A stretch of DNA of 64,000 bases from Dyella amyloliquefaciens (GCF_004296575.1 NZ_SAYT01000001.1:838856-902855); one strand, 5' to 3'; positions 42,578-52,409 are shown, counted from the stretch's first letter. Notes: generated by a model from the sequence alone, not told the origin. Made by a program: numbers and translations.

Positions 42578-45500
42578 TTACGTGTTGATATGCGACGCTT
42601 CGGCACACTCCGCCGTTGCGCGGTTCTTGTCTTCAACGAACTCCACGATGCGGAACTCGGTCAGGCCCGGCAGCACGACATCTGCCTCCCCAAGGGCCTC
42701 GCGATGGCCTATACCTACGGCGACCATGCCCGCAGCACGGATACTGGCAATGCCCGCGGCGGCGTCTTCCACGCCCAGGCAAGCGCCCGGCGCGACGCCC
42801 AATCCAGCAGCGGCGGCCAGGAAAATTTCAGGGTCAGGCTTGGAGCGCTCGATTTTCGAAGCGTCCACGATGTAGTCGAACAGATCGGCGATGCCGAGCC
42901 GCTCCAGCAACAGCGGCGCGTTGCGGCTCGCCGAAGCGAGCCCGACACGCAGGCCGGCGTTACGCGCCGCCTCGACAGCGCTGCGCGCACCCGGCAGCAG
43001 GTTGTCGGGGCCGAAGCTGCCGATCTGTTCGCGGTAATAGCGGTTTTTCCGTTCGCTGAGTTCGTCCTTCTCTGCTTCGGCATATGAACGCGGTGCGCGT
43101 TCGAGGAGGATCTCCAGCGAGCCGCGGCGATCCACGCCCTTCATGCGTTCGGCAAGCACTTCATCGAACGGCGCGTCGATTTCCCGAGCAAGCTGTTCCC
43201 ATGCCGCGCGATGCACCACGGCGGTATCGGCGATCACGCCATCAAGATCGAAGATCACCGCGCGCAAGGCTTGCTGCGCACCGGCAACGCAGTGCGGCAA
43301 CGACAACGCCTCGCCCTGGCGCAGATGCACCAGCTCGCCTTCATGGCGGAAACTCGCTTCGTCGCCGCGGGTGAGCGAGTAGCGCACCCCGGACTGGCTG
43401 ACCTCCACGCGCAGATGCGAGCCGCGCCACTGCAGGCCAAAACGGTAGCCGCGCCATGCGTCCGGCAACTGCGGGGACAGCGACAGCTCACCGTGATGGA
43501 TGCGCACGCCGCCGTAACCCCAGCACAGCGCCAGCCAGCTCCCGGCCATCGCGGCCATGTGCACACCGTGCGCGGCGTTGCCGTGCAGGTCGTCCAGGTC
43601 CACGCGCAAGGTGTCCTGGAAATAGCGCCAGGCCTTGTCTGCTTCGCCCACTTCCGCGGCGATCACGCTGAAGGTCGACGCCGAAAGCGTCGAATCATGC
43701 ACCGTGACGCCTTCGTAGTAATCGAAGTTGCGGCGTTTCGCATCGCGCGACACGTCATCGCCTGCGAGCACCAGCGAAAGCAGCGTGTCCGCCTGCTTGC
43801 AGACCTGGTGCCGGTAGATGCTGAGCGGATGCAGCTGGAGCAGCAGCGGGCGCTTGGCCGTGCCGTGTGCCGGCGCGGGCATGCGCGGCTTGTCGAGGAA
43901 GGTGTCGTCCTGGGGGAAGATGCCGAGCTCGGCGTCCTCGCGCAGGTACATGGCATCGGCCGCACGCAGCCACTGCATCACCTCGAACGACTCCAGGCCG
44001 ATGCGGCGAGAGAGTTCACCGAAGAAGCGCGGGTCGTATTCCTCCAGCCAGTGCGCGACCTGCGCCGCATCGCGCAGATGACGCTGCGCCATGCGATTGG
44101 TGTAGTGGTTGTTGTCCACCAGTGCGGTGTATTCGTCCGGACCGGTGACGCCGTGGATGCAGAAAGCGCCACCGCGTCGTGCATTGAAGTGCCCGATGTC
44201 CAGCCAGATGCGCGCCGTCTCGAACAGGATCTCCGCGCCGTGGTCGCGCAGGAATCCAAGGTCGCCGCTCACGTCCACGTACTGGCGGATCGCCCAGGCG
44301 ACGGCGGCATTGATGTGGTACTGCGCCGAGCCGCTGGGGAAGTACGCCGAACACTCGTCGCCATTGATGGTGCGCCACGCATACAGCGCGCCGCGCGCAT
44401 GATTGAGTTCGCGCGCGTGATGGCGTGCGCGCTCGAGCGTGCGGTAACGATAGGTGAGCATGCCGCGCGCCAGTTCCGGCGCGAGCGTCACCATCGCGGG
44501 CAGCATGAACGCCTCGGCGTCCCAGAAATAATGGCCTTCGTAGCCTTCGCCGGTCAGGCCCTTGGCCGCGGTGCTGCTGTGCCCGTCGCGGCTGCTCGAC
44601 TGGAACACGTGGAAGAGGTTGAAGCGCAGCGCCTGCTCGGTATGCGGATCGCCGTCGACGGCGAGGTCGGCATGGCGCCACAGCATGTCGAACATCACGG
44701 CCTGGCGTGCCAGCAGTGCGTCGTAACCGGTTTCCTGCGCCTTCAGCAGGCTGGCGTCGGCCTGATCGAGCAGCGTCGTATCGGCATCGTCGCCGTGCGG
44801 CGCGGTCCAGGCGTAAGACACGTATTTCTCGAGAACGACCGACTCACCGGGAATCAGCTCGCCTTCGTAGACCTGCATGACGCCATGGGGCGCGAGGTTG
44901 GCGAGGCGGAATCCGAGCTGGCTGGCGTCGTAGGCGTGGCGCTGCATGCAGGCGACGCGAATCCCGCTGTGTGCCGTGTGCTGGAGCACGTAGGCCTGGT
45001 CTTCCTCGGCGCGGGCATCGTAGGTGGAAAAGCCACCGTCCAGGCGCGTGCCGATGCGCGGATCGTCGCCTTGTTCGACGGCATCGCGTGCCGTGCTGAG
45101 GGAGGACTCCAGCGTGATCGGCCCGTGGTAGTCGACCGAGCGCACGCGATAGCGGATGGCGAGCAGGGCGGGCGCGTCCAGGCAGACGATGCGCTCGGCT
45201 TCGATCTCCAGCGTGGCGCCATCCGGCGACCGCCAGCGCAGGCGACGTCGGTAGCAGCCAGTGCGCAGGTCGAGGGCGCGCTCGAAGTGGAGCCATTCGC
45301 CTTCGCTCAGTCGCACCGGCGTGTCGCCCAGGCGCAGATGGATACGCGTGCCGTCGGTGACCGGCACTCGGGTATCGGTGTGTGCCGCAAAGCCGGGGAA
45401 GCGTTCGTGGTATTCGATGGGCGCACGTTCCCACGCCCCGGCGAGGAAGCAGCCCTGGCTCGGGCTGTCATCCTCCTCGAGGCCGCCGCGGACGCCCAGA

Positions 45501-45637
45501 CTGCCGTTCGAGAGGGCAAACAGGCTTTCGTCCTGGGCGAAAGCGGCGGGGTTCGTCTGGCAGCGGGTCAGCAGCCAGGGGTCGCAAGGCCTGCTATGCG
45601 CAGGCGGCATGACCGACGCCGTTTCATGGTGATCCAC
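42578..45637 (-). CDS. Fusion of GH65 glycoside phosphorylase and beta-phosphoglucomutase
   Basis: Two enzymes in one chain (1019 aa). Residues about 20-775 are a GH65 disaccharide phosphorylase: catalytic acid Glu502 in HGVTGPDEYT and phosphate-binding motif VHDSTLSAST. Residues about 790-1019 are a HAD-type beta-phosphoglucomutase: Asp797/Asp799 in VIFDLDGVIAD, ASASRNAP, Lys in ERSKPDPEIF and GVEDAAAGI. Inverting phosphorolysis of an alpha-glucoside (trehalose, maltose, kojibiose or nigerose) gives beta-glucose-1-phosphate, which the mutase turns into glucose-6-phosphate without loss to the medium. There is no signal peptide, so it is cytoplasmic. The GTG at 45637 has AGGGAG five bases upstream; longer frames would run into the operators. 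First gene of the operon. Confidence 0.9.
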   Translation of the reverse strand: MDHHETASVMPPAHSRPCDPWLLTRCQTNPAAFAQDESLFALSNGSLGVRGGLEEDDSPSQGCFLAGAWERAPIEYHERFPGFAAHTDTRVPVTDGTRIHLRLGDTPVRLSEGEWLHFERALDLRTGCYRRRLRWRSPDGATLEIEAERIVCLDAPALLAIRYRVRSVDYHGPITLESSLSTARDAVEQGDDPRIGTRLDGGFSTYDARAEEDQAYVLQHTAHSGIRVACMQRHAYDASQLGFRLANLAPHGVMQVYEGELIPGESVVLEKYVSYAWTAPHGDDADTTLLDQADASLLKAQETGYDALLARQAVMFDMLWRHADLAVDGDPHTEQALRFNLFHVFQSSSRDGHSSTAAKGLTGEGYEGHYFWDAEAFMLPAMVTLAPELARGMLTYRYRTLERARHHARELNHARGALYAWRTINGDECSAYFPSGSAQYHINAAVAWAIRQYVDVSGDLGFLRDHGAEILFETARIWLDIGHFNARRGGAFCIHGVTGPDEYTALVDNNHYTNRMAQRHLRDAAQVAHWLEEYDPRFFGELSRRIGLESFEVMQWLRAADAMYLREDAELGIFPQDDTFLDKPRMPAPAHGTAKRPLLLQLHPLSIYRHQVCKQADTLLSLVLAGDDVSRDAKRRNFDYYEGVTVHDSTLSASTFSVIAAEVGEADKAWRYFQDTLRVDLDDLHGNAAHGVHMAAMAGSWLALCWGYGGVRIHHGELSLSPQLPDAWRGYRFGLQWRGSHLRVEVSQSGVRYSLTRGDEASFRHEGELVHLRQGEALSLPHCVAGAQQALRAVIFDLDGVIADTAVVHRAAWEQLAREIDAPFDEVLAERMKGVDRRGSLEILLERAPRSYAEAEKDELSERKNRYYREQIGSFGPDNLLPGARSAVEAARNAGLRVGLASASRNAPLLLERLGIADLFDYIVDASKIERSKPDPEIFLAAAAGLGVAPGACLGVEDAAAGIASIRAAGMVAVGIGHREALGEADVVLPGLTEFRIVEFVEDKNRATAECAEASHINT

Positions 45638-45720
45638 GCTCTCTCCCTGGCACGTTGTCGGCTTTGTGGGCGGCCGGCTCATGCGAGGGCAGCCCTGCTC
45701 TTGAAGTGGGCCGGAGCTTA

Positions 45721-45762
45721 CAGCAATTGATATCGATATCAAGATATCGATATCAATTGCTG
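45721..45762. promoter_or_regulatory. 42-bp double operator palindrome
   Basis: Two 20-nt arms (CAGCAATTGATATCGATATC and its reverse complement) around a central AA. Each arm contains the 12-bp palindrome GATATCGATATC, at 45729-45740 and 45743-45754, with centres 14 bp apart. The central CG and flanking AA/TT fit a LacI-family operator. Confidence 0.85.
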
Positions 45763-45781
45763 TATCGCAGCATCATTCGGA

Positions 45782-45800
45782 GTGATATCGATATCAATTG
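45782..45800. promoter_or_regulatory. Third operator copy
   Basis: GTGATATCGATATCAATTG. The 12-bp core GATATCGATATC lies at 45784-45795, 41 bp (about four helical turns) from the middle copy, closer to the lacI gene. Confidence 0.8.
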
Positions 45801-45922
45801 CGAAGAGGAGAGTGTGCTAGAAAGTGGGCGCACAGAGAGTGCCTTGTCCCCGGACTGCCCCCCAAGCCAGTGTTGGACGCGTCGGTCACAAACCGGGACA
45901 CTTGCTGCTGCCACGGTCGGCG

Positions 45923-46987
45923 ATGGCGCGGACTCCCGCGACATCATTCACAAGACATTGGGGCCAGGTCTTGAGTCGTAACCATAAGAAAGAAGAGGGT
46001 GTTTCGTCGCTTCCTGCCAGCCTCACCATGGCCGATCTGGCCAAGGTGGCCGGTGTATCCAAGATCACCGTGTCGAGGGCCTTGAGCGATAGTCCGCTGG
46101 TCAATCGCGAAACCCGGGAGCGCCTGCAGGCGCTCGCCCAGAACCTTGGCTACAAGCTGAACGTCAGCGCCCGCAACCTGCGTTTGCGGCGGAGCCACAC
46201 GGTCGCGGTGATCGTGGAAATGAAGCCCTCGCATGACCGCACGATGCTCGATCCGTACCCGCTGATCCTGCTGGGCGGCATTTCCCAGGAACTGACGGCC
46301 CATGGTTACAGCGTGCTGCTGACCACCCGCCAGGGCGCAACGGCCGCCGCCGTGCAGGCGGCCGATGGACTGATCCTGCTGGGCCAGGGTTCTCGCCAGG
46401 ACGCGGTGCGCCGCTTCGACAAGCTGGGCCTGCCCATGGTGGTGTGGGGCGCGCCGGGCGAGGGCGACGAGCACGTGGTGGTGGGCAGCGACAACCGCCA
46501 GGGCGGCAGCGTGGTCGCGGACCATTTCATGGCGCTGGGGCGCCGCAACCCGGTGTTTGTGGGCAACCCCAATCACCCTGAAATTTTCGATCGCCTCAAC
46601 GGCTTCGTCGATGCACTCGCGGCGCACGGCATCAAGCCGCTGCTGATCCGACGCGATGAGTTCACCCTCAACTCGGGCATGGATGCGATGTATTCGCTGA
46701 CCGAGCGCAAGGTGCCGTTCGATGCGGTGTTCGCCTGCAGCGACCTGCTCGCGATGGGCGCCATCCGCGCACTCAACAAGCTGGGCCGCAGCGTGCCCGG
46801 CGATGTATCGGTGGTGGGCTACGACGACATGCCGATCGCGTCCAGTTCCCTTCCGCCGCTGAGCTCGGTGCGACAGGACTGGCAGGAAGGCGGCACGCTG
46901 TTGGCGCGCAAGGTGCTCGCCATGATCAGCGACAAGGCCGTGCACTCCGAGGTGCTGCCGGTGGAGCTGATCGTTCGCGAGACGTGA
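45923..46987 (+). CDS. LacI-family repressor of the alpha-glucoside locus
   Basis: LacI/GalR repressor. The helix-turn-helix reads TMADLAKVAGVSKITVSRAL and the hinge region is YKLNVSARNLRLRRSHTVAV; the effector domain follows to VVGYDDMPIAS and the usual C-terminus. It is divergent from the GH65-mutase operon and faces three operator copies, so it very likely represses that operon and itself. The start is uncertain: the frame is open from a GTG at 45824; ATGs at 45923 and 46028 and a TTG at 45971 (SRNHKKEEG) are possible. I list the ATG at 45923. The inducer would be trehalose-like or a derived sugar. Confidence 0.88.
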   Translation: MARTPATSFTRHWGQVLSRNHKKEEGVSSLPASLTMADLAKVAGVSKITVSRALSDSPLVNRETRERLQALAQNLGYKLNVSARNLRLRRSHTVAVIVEMKPSHDRTMLDPYPLILLGGISQELTAHGYSVLLTTRQGATAAAVQAADGLILLGQGSRQDAVRRFDKLGLPMVVWGAPGEGDEHVVVGSDNRQGGSVVADHFMALGRRNPVFVGNPNHPEIFDRLNGFVDALAAHGIKPLLIRRDEFTLNSGMDAMYSLTERKVPFDAVFACSDLLAMGAIRALNKLGRSVPGDVSVVGYDDMPIASSSLPPLSSVRQDWQEGGTLLARKVLAMISDKAVHSEVLPVELIVRET

Positions 46988-47010
46988 GTCGGCGAAGTGC
47001 GGCCTCTCGC

Positions 47011-47111
47011 TGTGGGAGCGCACCCTGTGCGCGACGATCTGCAACGCAACCGGAAAACAGCCACAGAGATACATCGCGACGCCGCGGTCGCGCACAGGGT
47101 GCGCTCCCACA
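47011..47111. repeat. REP-like inverted pair (BIME type)
   Basis: Two 25-nt units in perfect inverted orientation (47011-47035 and 47087-47111; core GGGAGCGCACCCTGTGCGCG), 51 bp apart, between the convergent ends of lacI and pilS. This is the CCTG variant of the unit. Confidence 0.85.
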
Positions 47112-47131
47112 GGAAGAGGCCGGCTAAACCA

Positions 47132-48862
47132 TCAGCTCGCCGCTGCGGCATCCCCGGTAGCGCGTCCCATGCGTGCAGGCGTCAGCACCAGACGGAAACA
47201 GCTGCCGCCGCCGGCCACGCGCACGTACTCCAGCGACGCCTGGTTCGCCTCGCTCATCTGGCGTGCCAGATAGAGACCGAGCCCCGTGCCGTATTCGTGC
47301 GTGGTGTAGAACGGCTCGAAGATCTGCGCGGCCACCTTGGGCGCAATGCCGGGACCGCGATCGATCACTTCGAGGATGGGCACGCCGTGTTCGCCGTGTC
47401 GCGCCACCACCATCACGCGCGCCGGCTCGCCCGGCATGCGGCCGTAGCGCAGCGCGTTCTGCACCAGGTTCCACACCACCTGCTGCAGCTGCTGCGGGTC
47501 GGCGACGGCGGCGACCGGCGTGCTGGCCTGGATCACGCGCAGCGAATCCTCGCCGATGTCGTTGCCCTGGCGGTATTCCTCGACGAACTGATTGGCCCAC
47601 ATGCCGAGGTCCAGCGTCTCCGGGCGCGAACGCTCGCGCCGCGACAGCTGCAGGATGTTCTCGATGATCTCGTTCAACCGCACGCAGTGGTTGTTGATGA
47701 TCTCCACCATGCGCTGGTCGGTGGGAGGCAGGTCGTGCGATTCGGCGAGCAATTGCGCCGAGTAGCGGATCGCCGCCAGCGGGTTGCGGATCTCGTGCGC
47801 GATCGAGGCCGACAAGCGGCCCAGCGAGCTCAGCGTCAGCTCCTCCGCACGGCGCGACACCAGCGACGTGTCGTCGAGGAAGATCAGCACGTGGGAGTCA
47901 TCGTTGGGCGCCAGGCGGCTGAAGCGCGGCACCACTTCGGGCACGCCGTCGGCCAGCTGGGTGGCCGATTCGTCCAGCTTGCCCGAGGTCATCCAGTGGT
48001 ACAGACGGCGCGACAGCTCCGGCGCCACGCGGCCGAGGTCGCGCTGGTCTGCCGCTGGGTTGCCCAGCAGCATCCAGGCCGACTCGTTCATCTGGTGGAT
48101 GCGGTTGGCGTCATCGACCAGCAGCACGCCGGTCTTCATGCGGCGGATGATGAGTTCGTTGACCTGCGCCAGGTTCGCCAGGTCCACGCCGCGCTGCTCG
48201 GCCAGCGCCTCGCTGGCGCGGATCTGCCGGCTCAGCACGTAACACAGCACGGTGATGGCGAAATAGGCCAGGCCGAACAGGCTGGACTCCAGCAGTTCGC
48301 GGTCCATGCCGCTATCGCCGTGCTGGAGCTCGAATACCGAATGGCCCAGTACACCAAGGGTGGCCACGGCGGCGAAGAAACAGGACAGGCGCAGCGGCAG
48401 GATCAGCGCGCCCGCAGCCAGGTTCACCGCCAGCATCATGGCGATGCCGATGCGGGCATCGTGCATGGTGGCGATGGCCAGCACGGCCGCGATGATGTCG
48501 ACGATCAGGGCGGCCGAGACCGTCCAGCGGATATAGGGCGTGGAGCGTCGGGTCAGCGAGAGCATGCCCAGCGCGAACAGCAGGAACAGCACCGCCATGC
48601 CGCGGGCCAGGCCCACGTCCGCCAGCTTGGGCCAGCCCAGGGCGTGTGGGCTCAGCGCCAGGCCGACATAGACCAGGGCCTGCGCCAGGCGGAAGCAATT
48701 GAGGAACAGCAGCTCGTGGCGTGCCGCTTCGGGGGCAACGCGGGCGTTCGGGTACGCGGGCTGGACGGTGTCGGACACCTGGATGGGTACTCTCGTCTGG
48801 GCCGGAAGACGGTTCCGACCAGTATAGACATGGTCTTCACGGGCGCCAGTGGGGGCCGGCAC
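47132..48862 (-). CDS. pilS: Sensor histidine kinase PilS
   Basis: Type IV pilus kinase (576 aa as listed). About six membrane helices (residues ~55-215, e.g. GMAVLFLLFALGMLSL and LFGLAYFAITVLCYVL), then a PAS domain (ELIIRRMKTGVLLVDDANRI), HisKA with His356 (SASIAHEIRNPLAAIRYSAQ) and an ATPase domain with NLVQNALRYG, DRGPGIAP and GTGLGLYLA. PilS senses pilin in the membrane and phosphorylates PilR. The start is uncertain: GTG at 48862 (GGGAG seven bases upstream) is listed; a GTG at 48778 (VSDTVQPAYP) would drop 28 poorly conserved-looking residues and is equally possible. It is divergent from sucC. Confidence 0.9.
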   Translation of the reverse strand: MPAPTGAREDHVYTGRNRLPAQTRVPIQVSDTVQPAYPNARVAPEAARHELLFLNCFRLAQALVYVGLALSPHALGWPKLADVGLARGMAVLFLLFALGMLSLTRRSTPYIRWTVSAALIVDIIAAVLAIATMHDARIGIAMMLAVNLAAGALILPLRLSCFFAAVATLGVLGHSVFELQHGDSGMDRELLESSLFGLAYFAITVLCYVLSRQIRASEALAEQRGVDLANLAQVNELIIRRMKTGVLLVDDANRIHQMNESAWMLLGNPAADQRDLGRVAPELSRRLYHWMTSGKLDESATQLADGVPEVVPRFSRLAPNDDSHVLIFLDDTSLVSRRAEELTLSSLGRLSASIAHEIRNPLAAIRYSAQLLAESHDLPPTDQRMVEIINNHCVRLNEIIENILQLSRRERSRPETLDLGMWANQFVEEYRQGNDIGEDSLRVIQASTPVAAVADPQQLQQVVWNLVQNALRYGRMPGEPARVMVVARHGEHGVPILEVIDRGPGIAPKVAAQIFEPFYTTHEYGTGLGLYLARQMSEANQASLEYVRVAGGGSCFRLVLTPARMGRATGDAAAAS

Positions 48863-49066
48863 AAGAGGGCTCCCGGGCGATGCCCCTTTCCATCGGGGGC
48901 CTCTTCCGCGAAAATAGGCGGCCGTATTGCGCGGTTTTCGTCATGTCGACAGGCAGGCGGCGGCGCACTGCATCCGGCAGCGCTTGTACCGCCGTCGTTC
49001 CCCTGACCGCCCCGGGCCCCACATCCCGTCGCGGCCGCCATGTTCTCCCGTACTCTCGAGGTATCC

Positions 49067-50230
49067 ATGAATTTCCACGAGTACCAGGCCAAAGAATTGT
49101 TCGCGAAGTACGGCATTGCCGTGCCCCCGGGCAAGGTCGCCAACTCTCCCGATGCCGCTGTCGACGCCGCCAAGCACCTTGGTGGTTCGCAGTGGATGGT
49201 CAAGGCTCAGATCCACGCAGGCGGCCGCGGCAAGGCCGGCGGCGTCAAGTTCTGCAAGAGCCTCGACGACGTGCGCGCAGCTGCCAAGGGCATGCTGGGC
49301 ACCAACATGGAAACCTACCAGTCGGCTGGCCGCGCGCTGCCGGTGAACCTGGTGCTGGTCACCGACGCCACGGATATCGCCAAGGAACTCTACCTGTCGA
49401 TCCTGACGGACCGTGACAGCAAGTCGGTCTCGTTCATCGCCTCCAAGCACGGCGGCGTGGACATCGAACAGGTCGCCAAGGACACCCCGGAAGACATCCA
49501 CACCATCGTGGTGGACTTCGTGGAAGGCCTGCAGCCGTACCAGTGTCGCCAGCTCGGCTTCGCCATGGACCTCAATGCGAAGCAGGTCGGCCAGCTGACC
49601 AAGATCATGCTGGGCCTGTACAAGCTGTTCAACGAGAAGGACCTGGCCCTGGTCGAGCTGAATCCGCTCGCCATCCTCGCCGACGGCAACCTCGCCGCCC
49701 TCGACGGCAAGGTCAACTCCGACGACAACGCCGAGTTCCGTCACCCGGACCTGGCCGCCATGCGCGACCTGACCCAGGAAGACCAGGCTGAAGCGGCTGC
49801 CGTGCAGCACAACCTCAACTACGTGACCATGGACGGCTCCATCGGCTGCATGGTCAACGGCGCAGGCCTGGCCATGGCCACCATGGACGTGATCCAGCTG
49901 GCAGGCGGCGAGCCGGCCAACTTCCTTGACGTCGGCGGCGGCGCCACCAAGGAGCGCGTGACCGAGGCGTTCAAGCTGATCCTGTCCTCCGACAAGGTGA
50001 AGGCCATCCTGGTCAACATCTTCGGCGGCATCGTGCGTTGCGACCTGATCGCCGAAGGCATCATCGCGGCCGTGAAGGAAGTGGGTCTGAAGATCCCCGT
50101 CGTGGTGCGCCTGCAGGGCACCAATGTGGAGCTGGGCCGCGAACTGCTGGCCAACTCCGGCCTGGCGATCACGCCGGCCGACGATCTCAACGATGCGGCG
50201 CAGAAAGCCGTGGCTGCGGCCAAGGCCTGA
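49067..50230 (+). CDS. sucC: Succinyl-CoA synthetase (ADP-forming) beta subunit
   Basis: TCA-cycle enzyme subunit (387 aa) with ATP-grasp domain. It starts [20 protein letters not shown], with [16 protein letters not shown] (here [15 protein letters not shown]), NPLAIL for metal binding and [18 protein letters not shown] and [13 protein letters not shown] in the C-terminal CoA-ligase domain. With SucD it makes succinate, ATP (or GTP) and CoA from succinyl-CoA. The ATG at 49067 is the family start; the frame is open 27 bp further up. sucD follows after 14 bp. Confidence 0.97.
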   Translation: MNFHEYQAKELFAKYGIAVPPGKVANSPDAAVDAAKHLGGSQWMVKAQIHAGGRGKAGGVKFCKSLDDVRAAAKGMLGTNMETYQSAGRALPVNLVLVTDATDIAKELYLSILTDRDSKSVSFIASKHGGVDIEQVAKDTPEDIHTIVVDFVEGLQPYQCRQLGFAMDLNAKQVGQLTKIMLGLYKLFNEKDLALVELNPLAILADGNLAALDGKVNSDDNAEFRHPDLAAMRDLTQEDQAEAAAVQHNLNYVTMDGSIGCMVNGAGLAMATMDVIQLAGGEPANFLDVGGGATKERVTEAFKLILSSDKVKAILVNIFGGIVRCDLIAEGIIAAVKEVGLKIPVVVRLQGTNVELGRELLANSGLAITPADDLNDAAQKAVAAAKA

Positions 50231-50244
50231 GGAGCAACTGAACC

Positions 50245-51120
<876 letters not shown>

Positions 51121-51146
51121 GTCATTCGGGTCTCATCGACCGAAGC

Positions 51147-51177
51147 AAAAAGGGCCGCAGCGATGCGGCCCTTTTTT
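51147..51177 (+). terminator. Rho-independent terminator of sucCD
   Basis: Stem AAAAAGGGCCGC (51147-51158) / GCGGCCCTTTTT (51165-51176), 6-nt loop, T run to 51177; 26 bp after the sucD stop. Confidence 0.93.
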
Positions 51178-51202
51178 ATGCCTCTCCGCAGCGGCCGCCG
51201 TC

Positions 51203-51351
51203 TGTAGGAGCGCACCCAGTGCGCGATCGGCGAAGAACGAGGCGATGAAACACGCGAATACCGGCCCCTGGCTGTGCCCAAGGAAATAAGGGCTGCCTGC
51301 GGAATCTTTCATCCGGCGACCGGGTGATCGCGCACTGGGTGCGCTCCTACA
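51203..51351. repeat. REP-like inverted pair (BIME type)
   Basis: Two 26-nt units in perfect inverted orientation (51203-51228 and 51326-51351; core GGAGCGCACCCAGTGCGCGA), 97 bp apart, between the sucD terminator and the convergent argP-type gene. Confidence 0.85.
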
Positions 51352-51367
51352 GAAAACCCATCGTCGT

Positions 51368-52258
51368 TTAGCGCAACCGCTGTTTGGCGGCCTGCAGCAG
51401 CGCGGTGGTCACCCGCGCAAGCGTCTCGGAATGAATCGCCCAATGCTGCCAGTACAGCGGCACGTCCAGCCATCGCTTCGGCGCAATGGGCTGCAGCGCG
51501 GCTTCGGCGAAAGGCTTCTCGAGCATCGATTCCGGTGCCATGGCCCAGCCGAGGCCCAGCGCGGCACCTTCAACAAAGGCGGTGGAGGAGGGCAGGTAGT
51601 GCATGGGCGGTGCGAGGCGCGCTCGCGTCACGCTGTGGATGAATCGCCACTGCAGCTCATCCTTGCGATTGAACACGAGCATGGGTGCCTTCGCCAGCGA
51701 GGCGGCGTCGACGCCACGCGGGAAATACCGTTTCACGAAGGCGGGCGATGCCACCGGGAGGTAACGCATCACGCCCAGCTTCTTCACCACGCATCCCTGC
51801 ACCGGTTGCGCTATAGCGGTGATGGCGCCTAGCACTGAACCATCCCGCAGGAAGTCGGTGGAATGGTCCTGGTCCTCGACGCGCACATCGAACAGCAACT
51901 GGTGCCGCTCATGCAGCTCCGCCAATGCGGACAGGAACCAGGTGGCCAGGGAGTCCGCGTTGACGGCGATCGCGGCCGACACTGGGCCTTCGTCACCGGA
52001 CGCCACGTGGAATGCTTCCAGCGTCTCCGCTTCCAGCAGGCGCAGTTGCTGCACACTCCTGAGCAGGCGCTTGCCAGCGGCTGTCGCCTCGCAGGGCGTG
52101 CGGCGGAGGATCAAGACCTGACCAAGACGATCTTCGAGTGCCTTGATGCGTTGGGACACAGCTGACGGTGTCAGTGACAGACGCTGTGCTGCCGCATCGA
52201 AGCTGCCCTCGTCCAGGACTGCAGCGAATGCCGTGAGTTGGGGGTTGAGCAGGCTCAT
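51368..52258 (-). CDS. argP: LysR-family regulator, ArgP/LysG type
   Basis: LysR regulator (296 aa). The N-terminal helix-turn-helix reads FDAAAQRLSLTPSAVSQRIK, followed by an effector domain. Size and the adjacent divergent LysE/ArgO exporter match the ArgP/LysG arrangement, in which the regulator senses lysine or arginine and activates the exporter. A dyad in the shared promoter supports this. Starts MSLLNPQLTAFAAV. Other LysR proteins can look alike, so the name rests mainly on the neighbour. Confidence 0.85.
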   Translation of the reverse strand: MSLLNPQLTAFAAVLDEGSFDAAAQRLSLTPSAVSQRIKALEDRLGQVLILRRTPCEATAAGKRLLRSVQQLRLLEAETLEAFHVASGDEGPVSAAIAVNADSLATWFLSALAELHERHQLLFDVRVEDQDHSTDFLRDGSVLGAITAIAQPVQGCVVKKLGVMRYLPVASPAFVKRYFPRGVDAASLAKAPMLVFNRKDELQWRFIHSVTRARLAPPMHYLPSSTAFVEGAALGLGWAMAPESMLEKPFAEAALQPIAPKRWLDVPLYWQHWAIHSETLARVTTALLQAAKQRLR

Positions 52259-52385
52259 CCGATGACCTCCATGCTATGCCCGCGGGAGGACGACGCCCGG
52301 CGCGATGGCAGCGCCAGAGCCATTGGCGACGGGCAACGATCACTCATTGCAGGCGTCCCGCGGAGATTAGTAAATCTTAACCGTC

Positions 52386-52409
52386 TTCAGTAAGTTTAGT
52401 TTTACTGAA
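52386..52409. promoter_or_regulatory. Candidate LysR-type binding dyad for the exporter promoter
   Basis: TTCAGTAA-N8-TTACTGAA, a perfect 8-bp inverted repeat in an A/T-rich stretch between the regulator and exporter genes, 45 bp before the exporter start. The spacing fits a LysR T-N11-A box. Confidence 0.6.

Larger units (their letters stand above)
45638..45922. promoter_or_regulatory. Divergent control region of the alpha-glucoside locus
   Basis: Holds promoters for the GH65-mutase operon (minus) and lacI (plus), plus three operator copies. It is clearly A/T-rich at 45,720-45,800 against a high-GC background. A GAGGAG ribosome site precedes a GTG at 45812 that would encode a short peptide ending at 45981; I do not call it a gene. 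Confidence 0.6.

Noticed and set aside
43211-45730. Open frame of 839 codons on the plus strand opposite the GH65-mutase fusion
   Set aside because: Antisense shadow of a gene with intact catalytic motifs; low-complexity composition and no recognisable domain.
45812-45981. Short frame of 56 codons with a GAGGAG ribosome site before lacI
   Set aside because: No similarity to leader peptides that I know, no attenuator structure seen; the ribosome site may be chance or a remnant of another lacI start.
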